Below the pieces are notes generated by a model. It searched no databases and was not told the DNA's origin. It saw nothing but the letters and a program-made list of their open reading frames with translations. A DNA stretch of 9,161 nucleotides from Gemmatimonadota bacterium (GTDB lineage Bacteria; Gemmatimonadota; Gemmatimonadetes; Longimicrobiales; Gaopeijiaceae), in assembly GCA_007127575.1 (NCBI GenBank), contig SKZC01000204.1, positions 1 through 9,161 of the forward strand. Reading direction: 5' to 3'. A program made the position numbers and the translations under genes. Positions 1 to 6,554 of this stretch are shown here, one piece after another (the stretch's first letter is position 1; each line of letters opens with the position of its first letter).

Positions 1-404
1 ATCAGGACGGCGAAGGAGAGCGTGCCGCCAACGTACACGCTTCCAAGGAGTGTTGCCCCTGCGGCATCCAGTGGGTCCCCCTCCGAACCTCTGAACCACA
101 CCCCGCCTCCCAGACCCAGAAGGGTCAGGACCACCAGCAGGGTCCACGCCCATACCGCGGCGGTGGCGAAGTCCGGGCTCGCAGCGGCAGCCACCACGAG
201 AAGGGCCGCGGCTGGAACGCCGAGCCAGGGGAAGGGCTCCCCTCCCCCGGCACGGGCGAGTCGGAAGAGCTCATGAGCCCCCAGGGCCGCCAGCCCCGCC
301 ACCACCCCTGCCAGGACCCATCCGCCCAGGTAGATGATCCCCACTCCCAGGGGAATTCCCACTCCGGCCACCGCCCATCGACGCGTCAGCTCGCCACCAG
401 CCAT
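1..404 (-). CDS. cdsA: CdsA phosphatidate cytidylyltransferase, N-terminal part (cut by window edge)
   Basis: CdsA makes CDP-diacylglycerol from phosphatidic acid and CTP in the inner membrane, the entry point to phospholipid synthesis. I translated this by hand: about 134 residues from an ATG at 404, open to the window edge. The start reads MAGGELTRRWAVAGVGIPLG, followed by hydrophobic runs (about residues 10-45, 64-80 and 88-102) and then a GSVYVGGTLSFAVL stretch that resembles the mid-protein region of CdsA. A GAHELFRLAR segment after the first membrane spans is also family-like. The C-terminal catalytic signature lies outside the window, so the call rests on membrane topology, these stretches and position directly after uppS (20 nt gap), where cdsA normally sits. 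No strong Shine-Dalgarno is seen. Confidence 0.85.
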   Translation of the reverse strand, partial: MAGGELTRRWAVAGVGIPLGVGIIYLGGWVLAGVVAGLAALGAHELFRLARAGGGEPFPWLGVPAAALLVVAAAASPDFATAAVWAWTLLVVLTLLGLGGGVWFRGSEGDPLDAAGATLLGSVYVGGTLSFAVL

Positions 405-424
405 GCCGTTTCCGAGCCCCCCGG

Positions 425-1168
425 TCAGCCGGTTCTCACCCGCCCGAAGCGCCGATCTCGCCGTTGGAACTCCCGTACCGCCTCCTGGAAGTTCTCTCGG
501 GTGAAGTCGGGCCAGAGCACGGGACTGATGACGATCTCGGTGTAGGCGAGCTGCCACAGCATGAAGTTGCTCAACCGACATTCCCCGGAGGTGCGGATGA
601 GAAGATCCGGGTCCGGCAGGTCCGCCGTGAAGAGGTGCCGCTCCATCTCCGCTTCATCCACCTCGTCCGGGCTCAGCTCTCCCTCGGCCACGCGCTGGGC
701 CAACCTCCTGGTCGCACGAACGATCTCTTCCCTACCACCATAGGAGATCATCAGGTTGAGCCGGAGCGAGGAGCCACCGGCGGTGGAGCGCTGGATGGAG
801 GCCACCGCATCCCGGGCCGACTCGTGGATCCGGTCCAGCTCCCCCAGGACTCGAACCTGCACCCCCTTGGCGGCCAACTCCCGCTCTTCTCGCTCCGCGT
901 AGTGCTTCAGGAGGGACATGAGGGCGGAAACCTCCACGGCGGGCCGCTGCCAGTTCTCCGTGGAGAAGGCGAAGAGAGTCAGCACCTCCACGCCGAGCTG
1001 TGAGGCGCCCTCCACCGCCTCCCGAACCGCCTTCATCCCCTCCCGGTGCCCGGCGTGCCGGGGCAGGCCTCTCTTCCGGGCCCAACGGCCATTGCCATCA
1101 ATGATGATGGCCACATGGCGGGGAACCGGTTCGGCCGAATCAGTCACGGAAGTCGATCCCGGGTTCAT
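425..1168 (-). CDS. uppS: Isoprenyl transferase / undecaprenyl diphosphate synthase
   Basis: A cytosolic cis-prenyltransferase that extends farnesyl-PP with isopentenyl-PP to the C55 carrier lipid used for peptidoglycan and other wall polymers. From the ATG at 1168 it is 247 residues, usual for the family. Seen: IIIDGNGRWA (residues 21-30, catalytic Asp24), HREGMKAV (41-48), FAFSTENW (67-73), and the C-terminal LLIRTSGECRLSNFMLWQ (189-206) carrying the diphosphate-binding Arg and SGE. The frame stays open upstream to a GTG at 1246 (273 residues), but the extra 26 residues look unlike the family and neither start has a clear Shine-Dalgarno, so I prefer the ATG. It sits between frr and cdsA in the conserved order. 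Confidence 0.95.
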   Translation of the reverse strand: MNPGSTSVTDSAEPVPRHVAIIIDGNGRWARKRGLPRHAGHREGMKAVREAVEGASQLGVEVLTLFAFSTENWQRPAVEVSALMSLLKHYAEREERELAAKGVQVRVLGELDRIHESARDAVASIQRSTAGGSSLRLNLMISYGGREEIVRATRRLAQRVAEGELSPDEVDEAEMERHLFTADLPDPDLLIRTSGECRLSNFMLWQLAYTEIVISPVLWPDFTRENFQEAVREFQRRDRRFGRVRTG

Positions 1169-1294
1169 ATGCAGGGCGGCACGGGTGAGGGAGGACAAGA
1201 CAGCGTGAGGGGGCGCGTCGACACCGCGGACACCAAAGCGACGCACGTTCAGCAGGGGCCATGTCCCCGAAGGCGAGGCGGCGGGAACGTTGCC

Positions 1295-1846
1295 TCAGAC
1301 GGCCATTACCTCCTCTTTCTTGGACTCGAGGAGGTCCTCAATCTGTTGGATGTGTTCATCGGTGAGGCCTTGAAGCTCCTCCGCCTGCCGGTGGCCTTCA
1401 TCGTCGGACAGCTCCCCGTCCTTCACGTGAGCCTTCAGGGCCTCCTTGGCATCCCGGCGAGCATGGCGAATGGATACGCGCCCCTCCTCCGCCATCTTGT
1501 TCAAGAGTCGAACATACTCCTTCCTACGCTCTTCAGTGAGCGGTGGGATCGGCACCCGGACCACCTGTCCGTCATTGGCCGGGTTCAAGCCCAGGTCCGC
1601 CGTCAGGATGGCCTTTTCGATGTCCCCGATGAGGGAGCGGTCAAAGGGCTGTACCACCAGAAGGGAGGGTTCCGGCGCATTCACAGTAGCCACCTGCTTC
1701 AGCGGCATCTTACCACCGTACGCCTCCACTCGGACCGTGTCCAGGATGGCCGGGCTCGCTTTTCCCGTTCGAATGGAGGAGAACTCCCGTCGAACGGCCG
1801 TCACGGCCTCGGCCATTCTGCGTTTCGCCTCGGTCAACGCCTCCAT
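1295..1846 (-). CDS. frr: Ribosome recycling factor (RRF)
   Basis: RRF works with EF-G in the cytosol to split post-termination ribosomes. The protein is 183 residues, close to the usual 185. Seen: SIRTGKASPAILD (24-36), YGGKMPLKQVATV (43-55), the PFD/IEKAI segment (68-80), LGLNPANDGQVVRVPIPPLT (85-104), then a helical domain I with RRKEYVRLLNKMAEEGRVSIR (108-127), all typical RRF blocks, and a Lys/Glu-rich C-terminal helix. A GGGGAAG Shine-Dalgarno lies about 8 nt before the ATG at 1846. It follows pyrH by 48 nt, the standard pyrH-frr pairing. Confidence 0.98.
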   Translation of the reverse strand: MEALTEAKRRMAEAVTAVRREFSSIRTGKASPAILDTVRVEAYGGKMPLKQVATVNAPEPSLLVVQPFDRSLIGDIEKAILTADLGLNPANDGQVVRVPIPPLTEERRKEYVRLLNKMAEEGRVSIRHARRDAKEALKAHVKDGELSDDEGHRQAEELQGLTDEHIQQIEDLLESKKEEVMAV

Positions 1847-1894
1847 ATGCTCTTCCCCTGGTGCCGATGATGCGGTATGTAATCAGGCCCGATC

Positions 1895-2617
1895 TCAGCT
1901 CACCAACGTACCCACCCGGTCTCCCTCGATGGCGGATCTGACGGAGCCGCTCTCCTGCAGATCCAGGACGATGATGGGCAAATCGTTCTCTTTGCAAAGG
2001 GAGACCGCCGGCCCATCCATCACTTCCAGCTCCTGGGCCACGACCTCCTGAAAGGTAATGGCCGGAATGAAGGTTGCCGAGGGGTCGGTGGCCGGATCCG
2101 CAGTGTAGATTCCAGGAACCTTCGTGGCCTTGATGATGACGTCCGACTCCATCTCGATGGCCCGGAGGACCGCCGCTGTGTCCGTTGAGAAATACGGGTT
2201 CCCGGTCCCTCCCGCAAAGATCACCACCCTCCCCTTCTCCAGATGGCGAAGCGCCCGCCGGCGGATGTACGGTTCGGCGAGCTCATCCATCCGGATCGCC
2301 GTCATGACCCGGGTCTCCACACCCTTCCGTTCCAGCATGTCCTGAACGGCCAGAGCGTTGATGATGGTGGCCAGCATCCCCATGTAGTCGGCCGTGACAC
2401 GGTCCATTCCCTGCCGACTGGCGATGGCCCCCCGCACGATGTTCCCCCCCCCGATGACGAGACCGAGGGCCACGCCCATGGCATGGACCTCCCGCACCTC
2501 GTCCGTAAGGCGATCCACGATGGGCGGATCGATGCCAAAGCCCTTCTCCCCGGCCAGAGCTTCACCGGAGAGCTTGACCAGGGCCCGGGTATACTTCACC
2601 TGAGGCGCGTCGGGCAT
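1895..2617 (-). CDS. pyrH: UMP kinase (uridylate kinase)
   Basis: Bacterial UMP kinase phosphorylates UMP to UDP with ATP; it is a hexameric amino-acid-kinase-fold enzyme, usually controlled by UTP and GTP. From the ATG at 2617 it is 240 residues, the normal length. Seen: ALVKLSGEALAG (12-23, phosphate-binding Lys/Gly), VIGGGNIVRG (54-63), DRVTADYMGMLATIINALA (72-90), FAGGTGNPYFSTDTAA (134-149) and IIKATKVPGIYTADP (161-175). AGGGTG sits about 5 nt before this ATG. The frame extends to in-frame ATGs at 2644 and 2659; the former follows a G-rich run, so those starts are possible, but the extra residues do not resemble the family. Confidence 0.97.
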   Translation of the reverse strand: MPDAPQVKYTRALVKLSGEALAGEKGFGIDPPIVDRLTDEVREVHAMGVALGLVIGGGNIVRGAIASRQGMDRVTADYMGMLATIINALAVQDMLERKGVETRVMTAIRMDELAEPYIRRRALRHLEKGRVVIFAGGTGNPYFSTDTAAVLRAIEMESDVIIKATKVPGIYTADPATDPSATFIPAITFQEVVAQELEVMDGPAVSLCKENDLPIIVLDLQESGSVRSAIEGDRVGTLVS

Positions 2618-2668
2618 GGCGTCACCCTGTGGGCTCCGATCCATCCCTCGCCCCCCCATAACGGGAGT

Positions 2669-3268
2669 TCACTCTGCCTCCCCCACCTCAAAGCGGACAA
2701 AGCGAGCGACCTGGACGTTCTCCCCCGTCTGTGCGGCCGTCTCGGTGACCAGGTCTCCCACGGTCTTCTCCGGGTCCTTCACGAAGGGCTGGTTGAGGAG
2801 CACGCTCTCCTCGAAGAATTTCCGAAGCTTCCCATCAACGATCTTCTCTTGAATGTTCTCCGGCTTCCCCTCGTTCCGGACCTGCTCCAGATAGACGTTC
2901 CGCTCCCGCTGCACGATCTCCTCGGGCACCTCCTCTTCGGAGACCGCCACCGGTGAGGTGGCGGCGACGTGCATAGCCACGTCCCGGGCGAGCTGGCCAA
3001 ACTCGTCGGTGTTGGCCACGAAGTCCGTCTCACAGTTCAACTCCACCAACACGCCGATCCGGCCTCCGTGGTGCACGTAGCTGGCCACCCTGCCCTCGTT
3101 GGTGGTGCGTCCCGCCCGCTTCGCAGCCTTGGCTTCGCCCCGACTCCGAAGGAGGTCGATGGCCCTCTCCAGGTCCCCTTCCGTCTCCTGCAGGGCCTTC
3201 TTGCAGTCCATCATTCCGGCTCCGGTACGATCCCGGAGGCTCTTCACGTCCTGGGCGCTGATTGTCAT
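2669..3268 (-). CDS. tsf: Elongation factor Ts (short form)
   Basis: EF-Ts is the guanine-nucleotide exchange factor for EF-Tu. This one is 199 residues, the short class (as in Thermus and cyanobacteria) rather than the roughly 280-residue E. coli form, so it carries about one core subdomain. Seen: a UBA-like N-terminal domain with LRDRTGAGMMDCKKAL (11-26), and VELNCETDFVANTDEF (75-90), which holds the TDFV motif that contacts EF-Tu. A CGGAG Shine-Dalgarno lies 5-6 nt before the ATG. A hairpin with T6 lies upstream (3329-3396), so the gene may not simply be read through from rpsB. Its stop is 9 nt from the longest possible pyrH start. Confidence 0.98.
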   Translation of the reverse strand: MTISAQDVKSLRDRTGAGMMDCKKALQETEGDLERAIDLLRSRGEAKAAKRAGRTTNEGRVASYVHHGGRIGVLVELNCETDFVANTDEFGQLARDVAMHVAATSPVAVSEEEVPEEIVQRERNVYLEQVRNEGKPENIQEKIVDGKLRKFFEESVLLNQPFVKDPEKTVGDLVTETAAQTGENVQVARFVRFEVGEAE

Positions 3269-3328
3269 AGCCGCTCCGCTTGGAATCTCGTCAAGAAGTT
3301 GTAGGTGGAACCGGTGGATACTCCACCG

Positions 3329-3396
3329 AAAAAAGAGGCGGACCCGGGAGGCCGATGCGGCTGATGGTGCCGCTCCGGTCCACCGAAACCCGCCTC
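3329..3396 (-). terminator. Candidate intrinsic terminator or attenuator upstream of tsf
   Basis: On the minus strand an 8-bp stem GGTGGACC (3384-3377) / GGTCCGCC (3344-3337, one G-U pair) encloses GCGGC/GCCGC (3373-3369 / 3361-3357), and is followed within two bases by T6 (3334-3329). A competing outer pairing GAGGCGG (3396-3390) / CCGCCTC (3341-3335) ends directly at the T run. Two mutually exclusive stems next to a T run would suit attenuation; a plain terminator is the simpler reading. Confidence 0.6.
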
Positions 3397-3473
3397 ACAC
3401 CCGGCCCACCCCGAGCCGCCCCTTGAGTCGGCGGCCGGAGATGCGTCCGGGGAAGGGCAGTCCTTCCAACGGA

Positions 3474-3514
3474 TTTCGTAGAGGGGCCCGGGGTTTCCGG
3501 GCCCCTCTACGAAA
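3474..3514 (-). terminator. 18-bp perfect hairpin just after rpsB
   Basis: TTTCGTAGAGGGGCCCGG pairs perfectly with CCGGGCCCCTCTACGAAA across a 5-nt loop, starting 7 nt after the rpsB stop codon. It is the most stable fold I can find in the window. No T run follows on either strand, so it is not a textbook intrinsic terminator; it could terminate weakly, block 3' exonucleases or be an RNase III site. Confidence 0.6.
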
Positions 3515-3521
3515 GGACCGC

Positions 3522-4580
3522 TCACCCGTCGTCCTGCTTCTTTCCTTCCTTCGGCTCCGTGGCCGGCGACTCGTCCCCACCCTCGTCGGAGGCGGTGGGC
3601 TTCGTACCTTCTCCCTTCGTCGGGGAAGCGTCGTCCGCTTCGGCCTCTACGTTCTCGGCCTCCTCCGCCGGAGGAGCGGCTTGAGCCTTCACTTCTTCGT
3701 CCTTCGAGGACGCCGCAGCGGCCTCCTCGTCATCGCTCTTCTGAAGCTGCGCAATGACCTCGGGCCGCGGCCGTCGACGTCGGCGCACCCTGCGCCGAGC
3801 CGGCGTCTCCTCCGCCGCCGCCTTTTCACCAGTCTCCGTGGAGTAGGTGGTAGCCTCCATCTCCTCCACTCGCCGCCGCTCCTCGTCGGGAACCTCCTTA
3901 CGGGAAGCCTCGATGGCATCGCCGATGGCCCGGGTGATGAGGCTAACGGACCGGATGGCGTCATCGTTCCCCGGGATGGGGTAATCGATGTAGTCGGGGT
4001 CCGCGTTCGTGTCCGCAATGGCCAAGACCGGGATGGCCAGCCGATGCGCCTCTTTCACCGCGATCTCCTCCCGCTTCGCGTCCACGACGAAGACGGCGCC
4101 GGGCAGGCGGGTCATGTCCTTTACGCCGGAGAAGTATTTCTCCAGCTTCTGGCGCTCACGGTCCAGGAGGAGTCGCTCCTTCTTGGTGTAGAATTCGAAC
4201 GCGTTTTCTTCCTGGCCTCGCTCCAGCTCTTTAAGACGCCGGATCTGCTGCCGGATGGTCTGGAAGTTGGTGAGCATGCCACCGAGCCATCGCTCCGTGA
4301 CGTAGAAGGCGCCGCACCGCTCCGCCTCCTCCTCGATGATCGTCCGAAGCTGGGGCTTCGTGCACACGAAGAGAACCTTTTCCCCCTTCAGCGTGACGCC
4401 CCGAGCCACCTTCTGGGCAGCCTGAAGCCGCTCCAGAGTCTTCCGGAGATCGATGATGTGGATCCCATTCCGGGCGGCGAAGATGTACTTTCGCATCTTC
4501 GGGTTCCACCGCCGGGTCTGGTGCCCGAAGTGAACTCCCGCTTCCAGGAGTTCGTTGAGGCCCACGTCCTGTGCTTCCAT
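3522..4580 (-). CDS. rpsB: 30S ribosomal protein S2 with long charged C-terminal extension
   Basis: S2 is a small-subunit protein needed for S1 docking and initiation. From the ATG at 4580 it is 352 residues, against about 240-260 for most S2. Core signatures: LLEAGVHFGHQTRRWNPKM (11-29), YIFAARNGIHIIDL (32-45), RWLGGMLTNFQTI (97-109), and LAIPVLAIADTNADPDYIDYPIPGNDDA (181-208, not quoted beyond its key residues elsewhere). The core ends near residue 235. The last ~115 residues hold an Arg cluster, ARRRVRRRRRPRPE (about 261-274), then a Glu/Asp/Ala/Lys-rich, probably disordered tail. The frame opens with TTG 4595 and ATG 4589 too; ATG 4580 is preferred because GGAAA lies just upstream and the N-terminus then matches S2. 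It nearly abuts rpsI. Confidence 0.97.
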   Translation of the reverse strand: MEAQDVGLNELLEAGVHFGHQTRRWNPKMRKYIFAARNGIHIIDLRKTLERLQAAQKVARGVTLKGEKVLFVCTKPQLRTIIEEEAERCGAFYVTERWLGGMLTNFQTIRQQIRRLKELERGQEENAFEFYTKKERLLLDRERQKLEKYFSGVKDMTRLPGAVFVVDAKREEIAVKEAHRLAIPVLAIADTNADPDYIDYPIPGNDDAIRSVSLITRAIGDAIEASRKEVPDEERRRVEEMEATTYSTETGEKAAAEETPARRRVRRRRRPRPEVIAQLQKSDDEEAAAASSKDEEVKAQAAPPAEEAENVEAEADDASPTKGEGTKPTASDEGGDESPATEPKEGKKQDDG

Positions 4581-4599
4581 CGTTTCCATTTTCAAAGGC

Positions 4600-5001
4600 T
4601 CACCGCTTGCTGAACTGGAAGCGCTTCCGGGCCTTGGGACGGCCGGGCTTCTTTCGCTCCACCTTTCGAGGATCTCGGGTCAAGAGGCCGTGGCGGCGAA
4701 GCACCGCTCGGTACTCCTCATCTCTCTCCAGCACGGCTCGGGCCACGGCGAGACGGAGTGCGCCCGCCTGGCCCGAAGCACCTCCGCCGTTCACCCGGGC
4801 GACCACGTCAAAGACACCCTCGTTCTCCGTGACCTTGAGAGCCTCCTGAACGCGCTTTTGATGAAGCGGCCGGGGGAAGTACTCCTCCAAAGGACGGCCA
4901 TTCACCGTCCATGCCCCGGATCCTGGTGTGAGGTGGGCTCTGGCTACACTGGTCTTGCGCCGCCCCACCGCCTGGCTGAGTTCCGTCGTATCCACCGCCA
5001 T
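4600..5001 (-). CDS. rpsI: 30S ribosomal protein S9
   Basis: S9 sits in the head of the small subunit; its C-terminal tail reaches the P-site tRNA. The protein is 133 residues, normal size. Seen: AVGRRKTSVARAHL (11-24), the NGRPLEEYFPR segment (34-44), VNGGGASGQAGALRLAVARAV (70-90, the S9 signature region) and the terminal RKRFQFSKR with the conserved final SKR. It follows rplM by 12 nt (GCGGA before the ATG) and precedes rpsB by a few nt, so rplM-rpsI-rpsB looks like one transcript. Confidence 0.99.
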   Translation of the reverse strand: MAVDTTELSQAVGRRKTSVARAHLTPGSGAWTVNGRPLEEYFPRPLHQKRVQEALKVTENEGVFDVVARVNGGGASGQAGALRLAVARAVLERDEEYRAVLRRHGLLTRDPRKVERKKPGRPKARKRFQFSKR

Positions 5002-5013
5002 GAATGATCCGCG

Positions 5014-5442
5014 TTAGAGTTCCAGGGGCTCTGGCTGCTGGCTCTCGTGGGGGTGCTCACCGCCGGCGTAGACCTTGAGCTTTCGCCTCATCCGCCTCCC
5101 CAACGCATTCTTGGGAAGCATCCCCTTCACCGCCAGCTCCACCACCCGCTCGGGATGGGTTTCGATCATCCTTCGGAAGGGAATCTCCTTGTTCCCTCCC
5201 ACGTACCCGGAATGTCGAAAGTAAACCTTTTGATCGGCCTTCCGGCCGGTCAGCTCCACTTGGGCGGCATTGAGCACCACGACGTAGTCCCCGGTGTCCA
5301 GATGCGGGGTGTACATGGGCTTGTGCTTCCCTCTGAGAAGCTGGGCCACTTGGGAGGCGATACGGCCCAGGGGCTTCCCCGCCGCATCCACCACCCACCA
5401 CTTGGCCTCGATCTCGTGAGCCTTCGGAGTATAGGTCTTCAT
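5014..5442 (-). CDS. rplM: 50S ribosomal protein L13
   Basis: L13 is an early-assembly protein of the large subunit. The protein is 142 residues, usual for the family. Seen: KWWVVDAAGKPLGRIAS (14-30), LLRGKHKPMYTPHLDTGDYVVV (35-56, key residues), a KVYFRHSGYVGG segment (72-83) and the L13 signature around VKGMLPKNALGRRMRRKLKVYAG (105-127, key residues). It is the first gene of its operon: a near-consensus promoter lies 43-71 nt upstream. The Shine-Dalgarno is weak (CGGGACG before the ATG). Confidence 0.99.
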   Translation of the reverse strand: MKTYTPKAHEIEAKWWVVDAAGKPLGRIASQVAQLLRGKHKPMYTPHLDTGDYVVVLNAAQVELTGRKADQKVYFRHSGYVGGNKEIPFRRMIETHPERVVELAVKGMLPKNALGRRMRRKLKVYAGGEHPHESQQPEPLEL

Positions 5443-5484
5443 CGTCCCGACTGGTGGGGCATAATCTGGTAAACAGAGCTTTGA

Positions 5485-5513
5485 ATGATATTTCTGGGGC
5501 CTTCGAGTGTCAA
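5485..5513 (-). promoter_or_regulatory. Near-consensus sigma-70 promoter for rplM-rpsI-rpsB
   Basis: On the minus strand TTGACA (5513-5508) is followed by a 17-nt spacer and TATCAT (5490-5485): six of six and five of six matches to the -35 and -10 consensus with ideal spacing. Transcription would start near 5478, leaving a leader of about 35 nt before the rplM ATG. It lies in the 96-nt gap after the sigma-factor stop codon, exactly where a ribosomal operon promoter is expected. Confidence 0.88.
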
Positions 5514-5538
5514 CCGCATCCGATGGGAGATCGCGCCG

Positions 5539-6390
5539 TCAGGTGAAGGTCTCCAGGAACCGGGCGCGGGAGGCGTGGCGAAGCCTCTTCAGCGCCTTTT
5601 CCTTGATCTGCCGAACTCGCTCACGGGTGATGCCCAAGAGCCCCCCGATCTCCTCGAGGGTCATGGGCGCCTGATCATCCAGCCCGAAGTACAGGCGCAG
5701 CACCTTCGCTTCCCGCTCCTTCAACGTGGAAAGCGCCTGATCGACGGTGTCCTTCAACGCATCCTCGTAGGCCCGGTCCTCCGGGTCGCTGGCAAACTGG
5801 TCCGGAAGGTAGTCCATGAGCCGGTTGTCCTCTCCCGGAGTCACCGGCGCATCCAGGGAGAGGTGGGACTGGGAGATGGCCAGAGTCCGCGCCACCTCCT
5901 CCTTGGTCAGATCTAGATCCTCCGCCAGCTCCTCCACCGTTGGCTCCCGCCCCAGCTCCTGCAGAAGCATCGAGCTCCGCCGGCCGATTCGGTGGAGGGC
6001 GCCGGCCCGATTCAGCGGGACGCGAACGATCCGACTCTGCTCCGCGAGAGCCTGGAGAATGGCCTGCCGGATCCACCAGACCGCGTAGGATATGAACTTG
6101 ATCCCCTTGGTCTCGTCGAACTTATGCGCGGCCCGGATGAGACCCATGTTCCCCTCGTTGATGAGGTCGGAGAGTAGCACACCCTGGTTTTGATACTTCT
6201 TCGCCACCGACACCACGAAGCGGAGATTGGAGCGAACAAGCTTGTCCAGGCACTCCTCGTCTCCATCTCGGATGCCCTGGGCCAGGCGCACCTCCTCGTC
6301 CCGGTCGATGAGCGGGTACTGGCTGATCTCCTTGAGGTACCGGTCCAGGGAGCCGGCCCGCACGCTTCCCGCTCGGGGAGAAAAGCTCAT
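5539..6390 (-). CDS. Primary-type (RpoD/SigA-like) sigma-70 factor, compact form
   Basis: A sigma-70 family factor that directs RNA polymerase to -10/-35 promoters. The protein is 283 residues. Seen: region 1.2 (about 13-45, SLDRYLKEISQYPLIDRDEE), region 2 (46-120) with RFVVSVAKKYQNQG, LSDLINEGNMGLIRAAHKFD and the promoter-melting and -10 reading segment FISYAVWWIRQAI (99-111), region 3 (121-200), and region 4 with the helix-turn-helix TLEEIGGLLGITRERVRQIK (244-263). It lacks region 1.1 and the long non-conserved insert of E. coli RpoD, like the short primary sigma factors of Bacteroidetes. Whether it is the housekeeping factor or a group 2 paralogue cannot be told from one window. The ATG is the only plausible start; no clear Shine-Dalgarno precedes it. 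Confidence 0.95.
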   Translation of the reverse strand: MSFSPRAGSVRAGSLDRYLKEISQYPLIDRDEEVRLAQGIRDGDEECLDKLVRSNLRFVVSVAKKYQNQGVLLSDLINEGNMGLIRAAHKFDETKGIKFISYAVWWIRQAILQALAEQSRIVRVPLNRAGALHRIGRRSSMLLQELGREPTVEELAEDLDLTKEEVARTLAISQSHLSLDAPVTPGEDNRLMDYLPDQFASDPEDRAYEDALKDTVDQALSTLKEREAKVLRLYFGLDDQAPMTLEEIGGLLGITRERVRQIKEKALKRLRHASRARFLETFT

Positions 6391-6426
6391 GGGTTGCCAG
6401 GTCCGAACATCTTCGTCCTCGAGACG

Positions 6427-6478
6427 CGGGACGACTCGGAGTGGGCCGTCGAGTCCCGAACGCTCATCCGAAGGATGA
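6427..6478 (-). promoter_or_regulatory. Tandem hairpins in the sigma-factor leader
   Basis: Between lepB and the sigma gene two stems lie in tandem. In minus-strand order, TCATCC (6478-6473) pairs with GGATGA (6469-6464) over a 3-nt loop. Then CGGGACTCG (6458-6450) pairs with CGAGTCGTCCCG (6438-6427) with a small bulge. The second ends 36 nt before the sigma start codon. No T run follows. They may shape the sigma mRNA leader or end lepB transcripts; function is inferred only from position. Confidence 0.4.
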
Positions 6479-6513
6479 ACTCACCGCAGCGCATCGGGGG
6501 TCGACCCTCTGTC

Positions 6514-6542
6514 ATCATTGGGTTCGGGGGCCCGTGACGCAA
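6514..6542 (-). promoter_or_regulatory. Weak candidate promoter for the sigma-factor gene
   Basis: On the minus strand TTGCGT (6542-6537), a 17-nt spacer and AATGAT (6519-6514) match three of six and four of six consensus bases. It overlaps the GC-rich hairpin after lepB. It is the best I see in this gap, but the match is poor enough to be chance. Confidence 0.2.
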
Positions 6543-6554
6543 CCACCGGCCCCC
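6526..6554 (-). terminator. GC-rich hairpin after lepB, possible terminator
   Basis: GGGGGCC (6554-6548) pairs with GGCCCCC (6532-6526) over a 15-nt loop, starting 35 nt after the lepB stop. No T run follows, so it would be a weak or factor-assisted terminator if it acts as one. Confidence 0.35.

Larger units (their letters stand above)
3269..3521 (-). other. Highly structured rpsB-tsf intergenic region
   Basis: These 253 bp hold no convincing gene but many inverted repeats, in minus-strand order: 3514-3474 (18-bp perfect stem), 3467-3451 (GGAAGG/CCTTCC), 3450-3435 (CCGGA/TCCGG), 3435-3415 (GCCGCC/GGCGGC), 3384-3337 (GGTGGACC/GGTCCGCC with a nested GCGGC/GCCGC) then T6 at 3334-3329, and 3328-3312 (CGGTGGA/TCCACCG, 3-nt loop). 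The long open frame across it runs through these stems and has no recognisable protein character. It may be a leader/attenuator of tsf, a 3' end of the rpsB mRNA, or a small RNA; the sequence alone does not decide. Confidence 0.55.

Noticed and set aside
1169..1246. N-terminal extension of UppS from GTG 1246
   Set aside because: The extra 26 residues lie outside the family's usual length and no Shine-Dalgarno supports the GTG, although it cannot be excluded.
3269..3521. tRNA gene in the structured rpsB-tsf gap
   Set aside because: No 7-bp acceptor stem with the T-loop GTTCRA pattern and anticodon arm at the right spacing could be found.
3265..3525. 86-codon minus-strand frame between rpsB and tsf
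   Set aside because: It runs through the strong hairpins and the T6 stem, and its Pro/Gly-rich product resembles nothing; it is better explained as open frame in GC-rich structured RNA.
3099..4613. 504-codon plus-strand frame opposite rpsB and tsf
   Set aside because: It is antisense to two certain genes; long antisense frames are common in GC-rich DNA, and the product is low-complexity Leu/Arg-rich.
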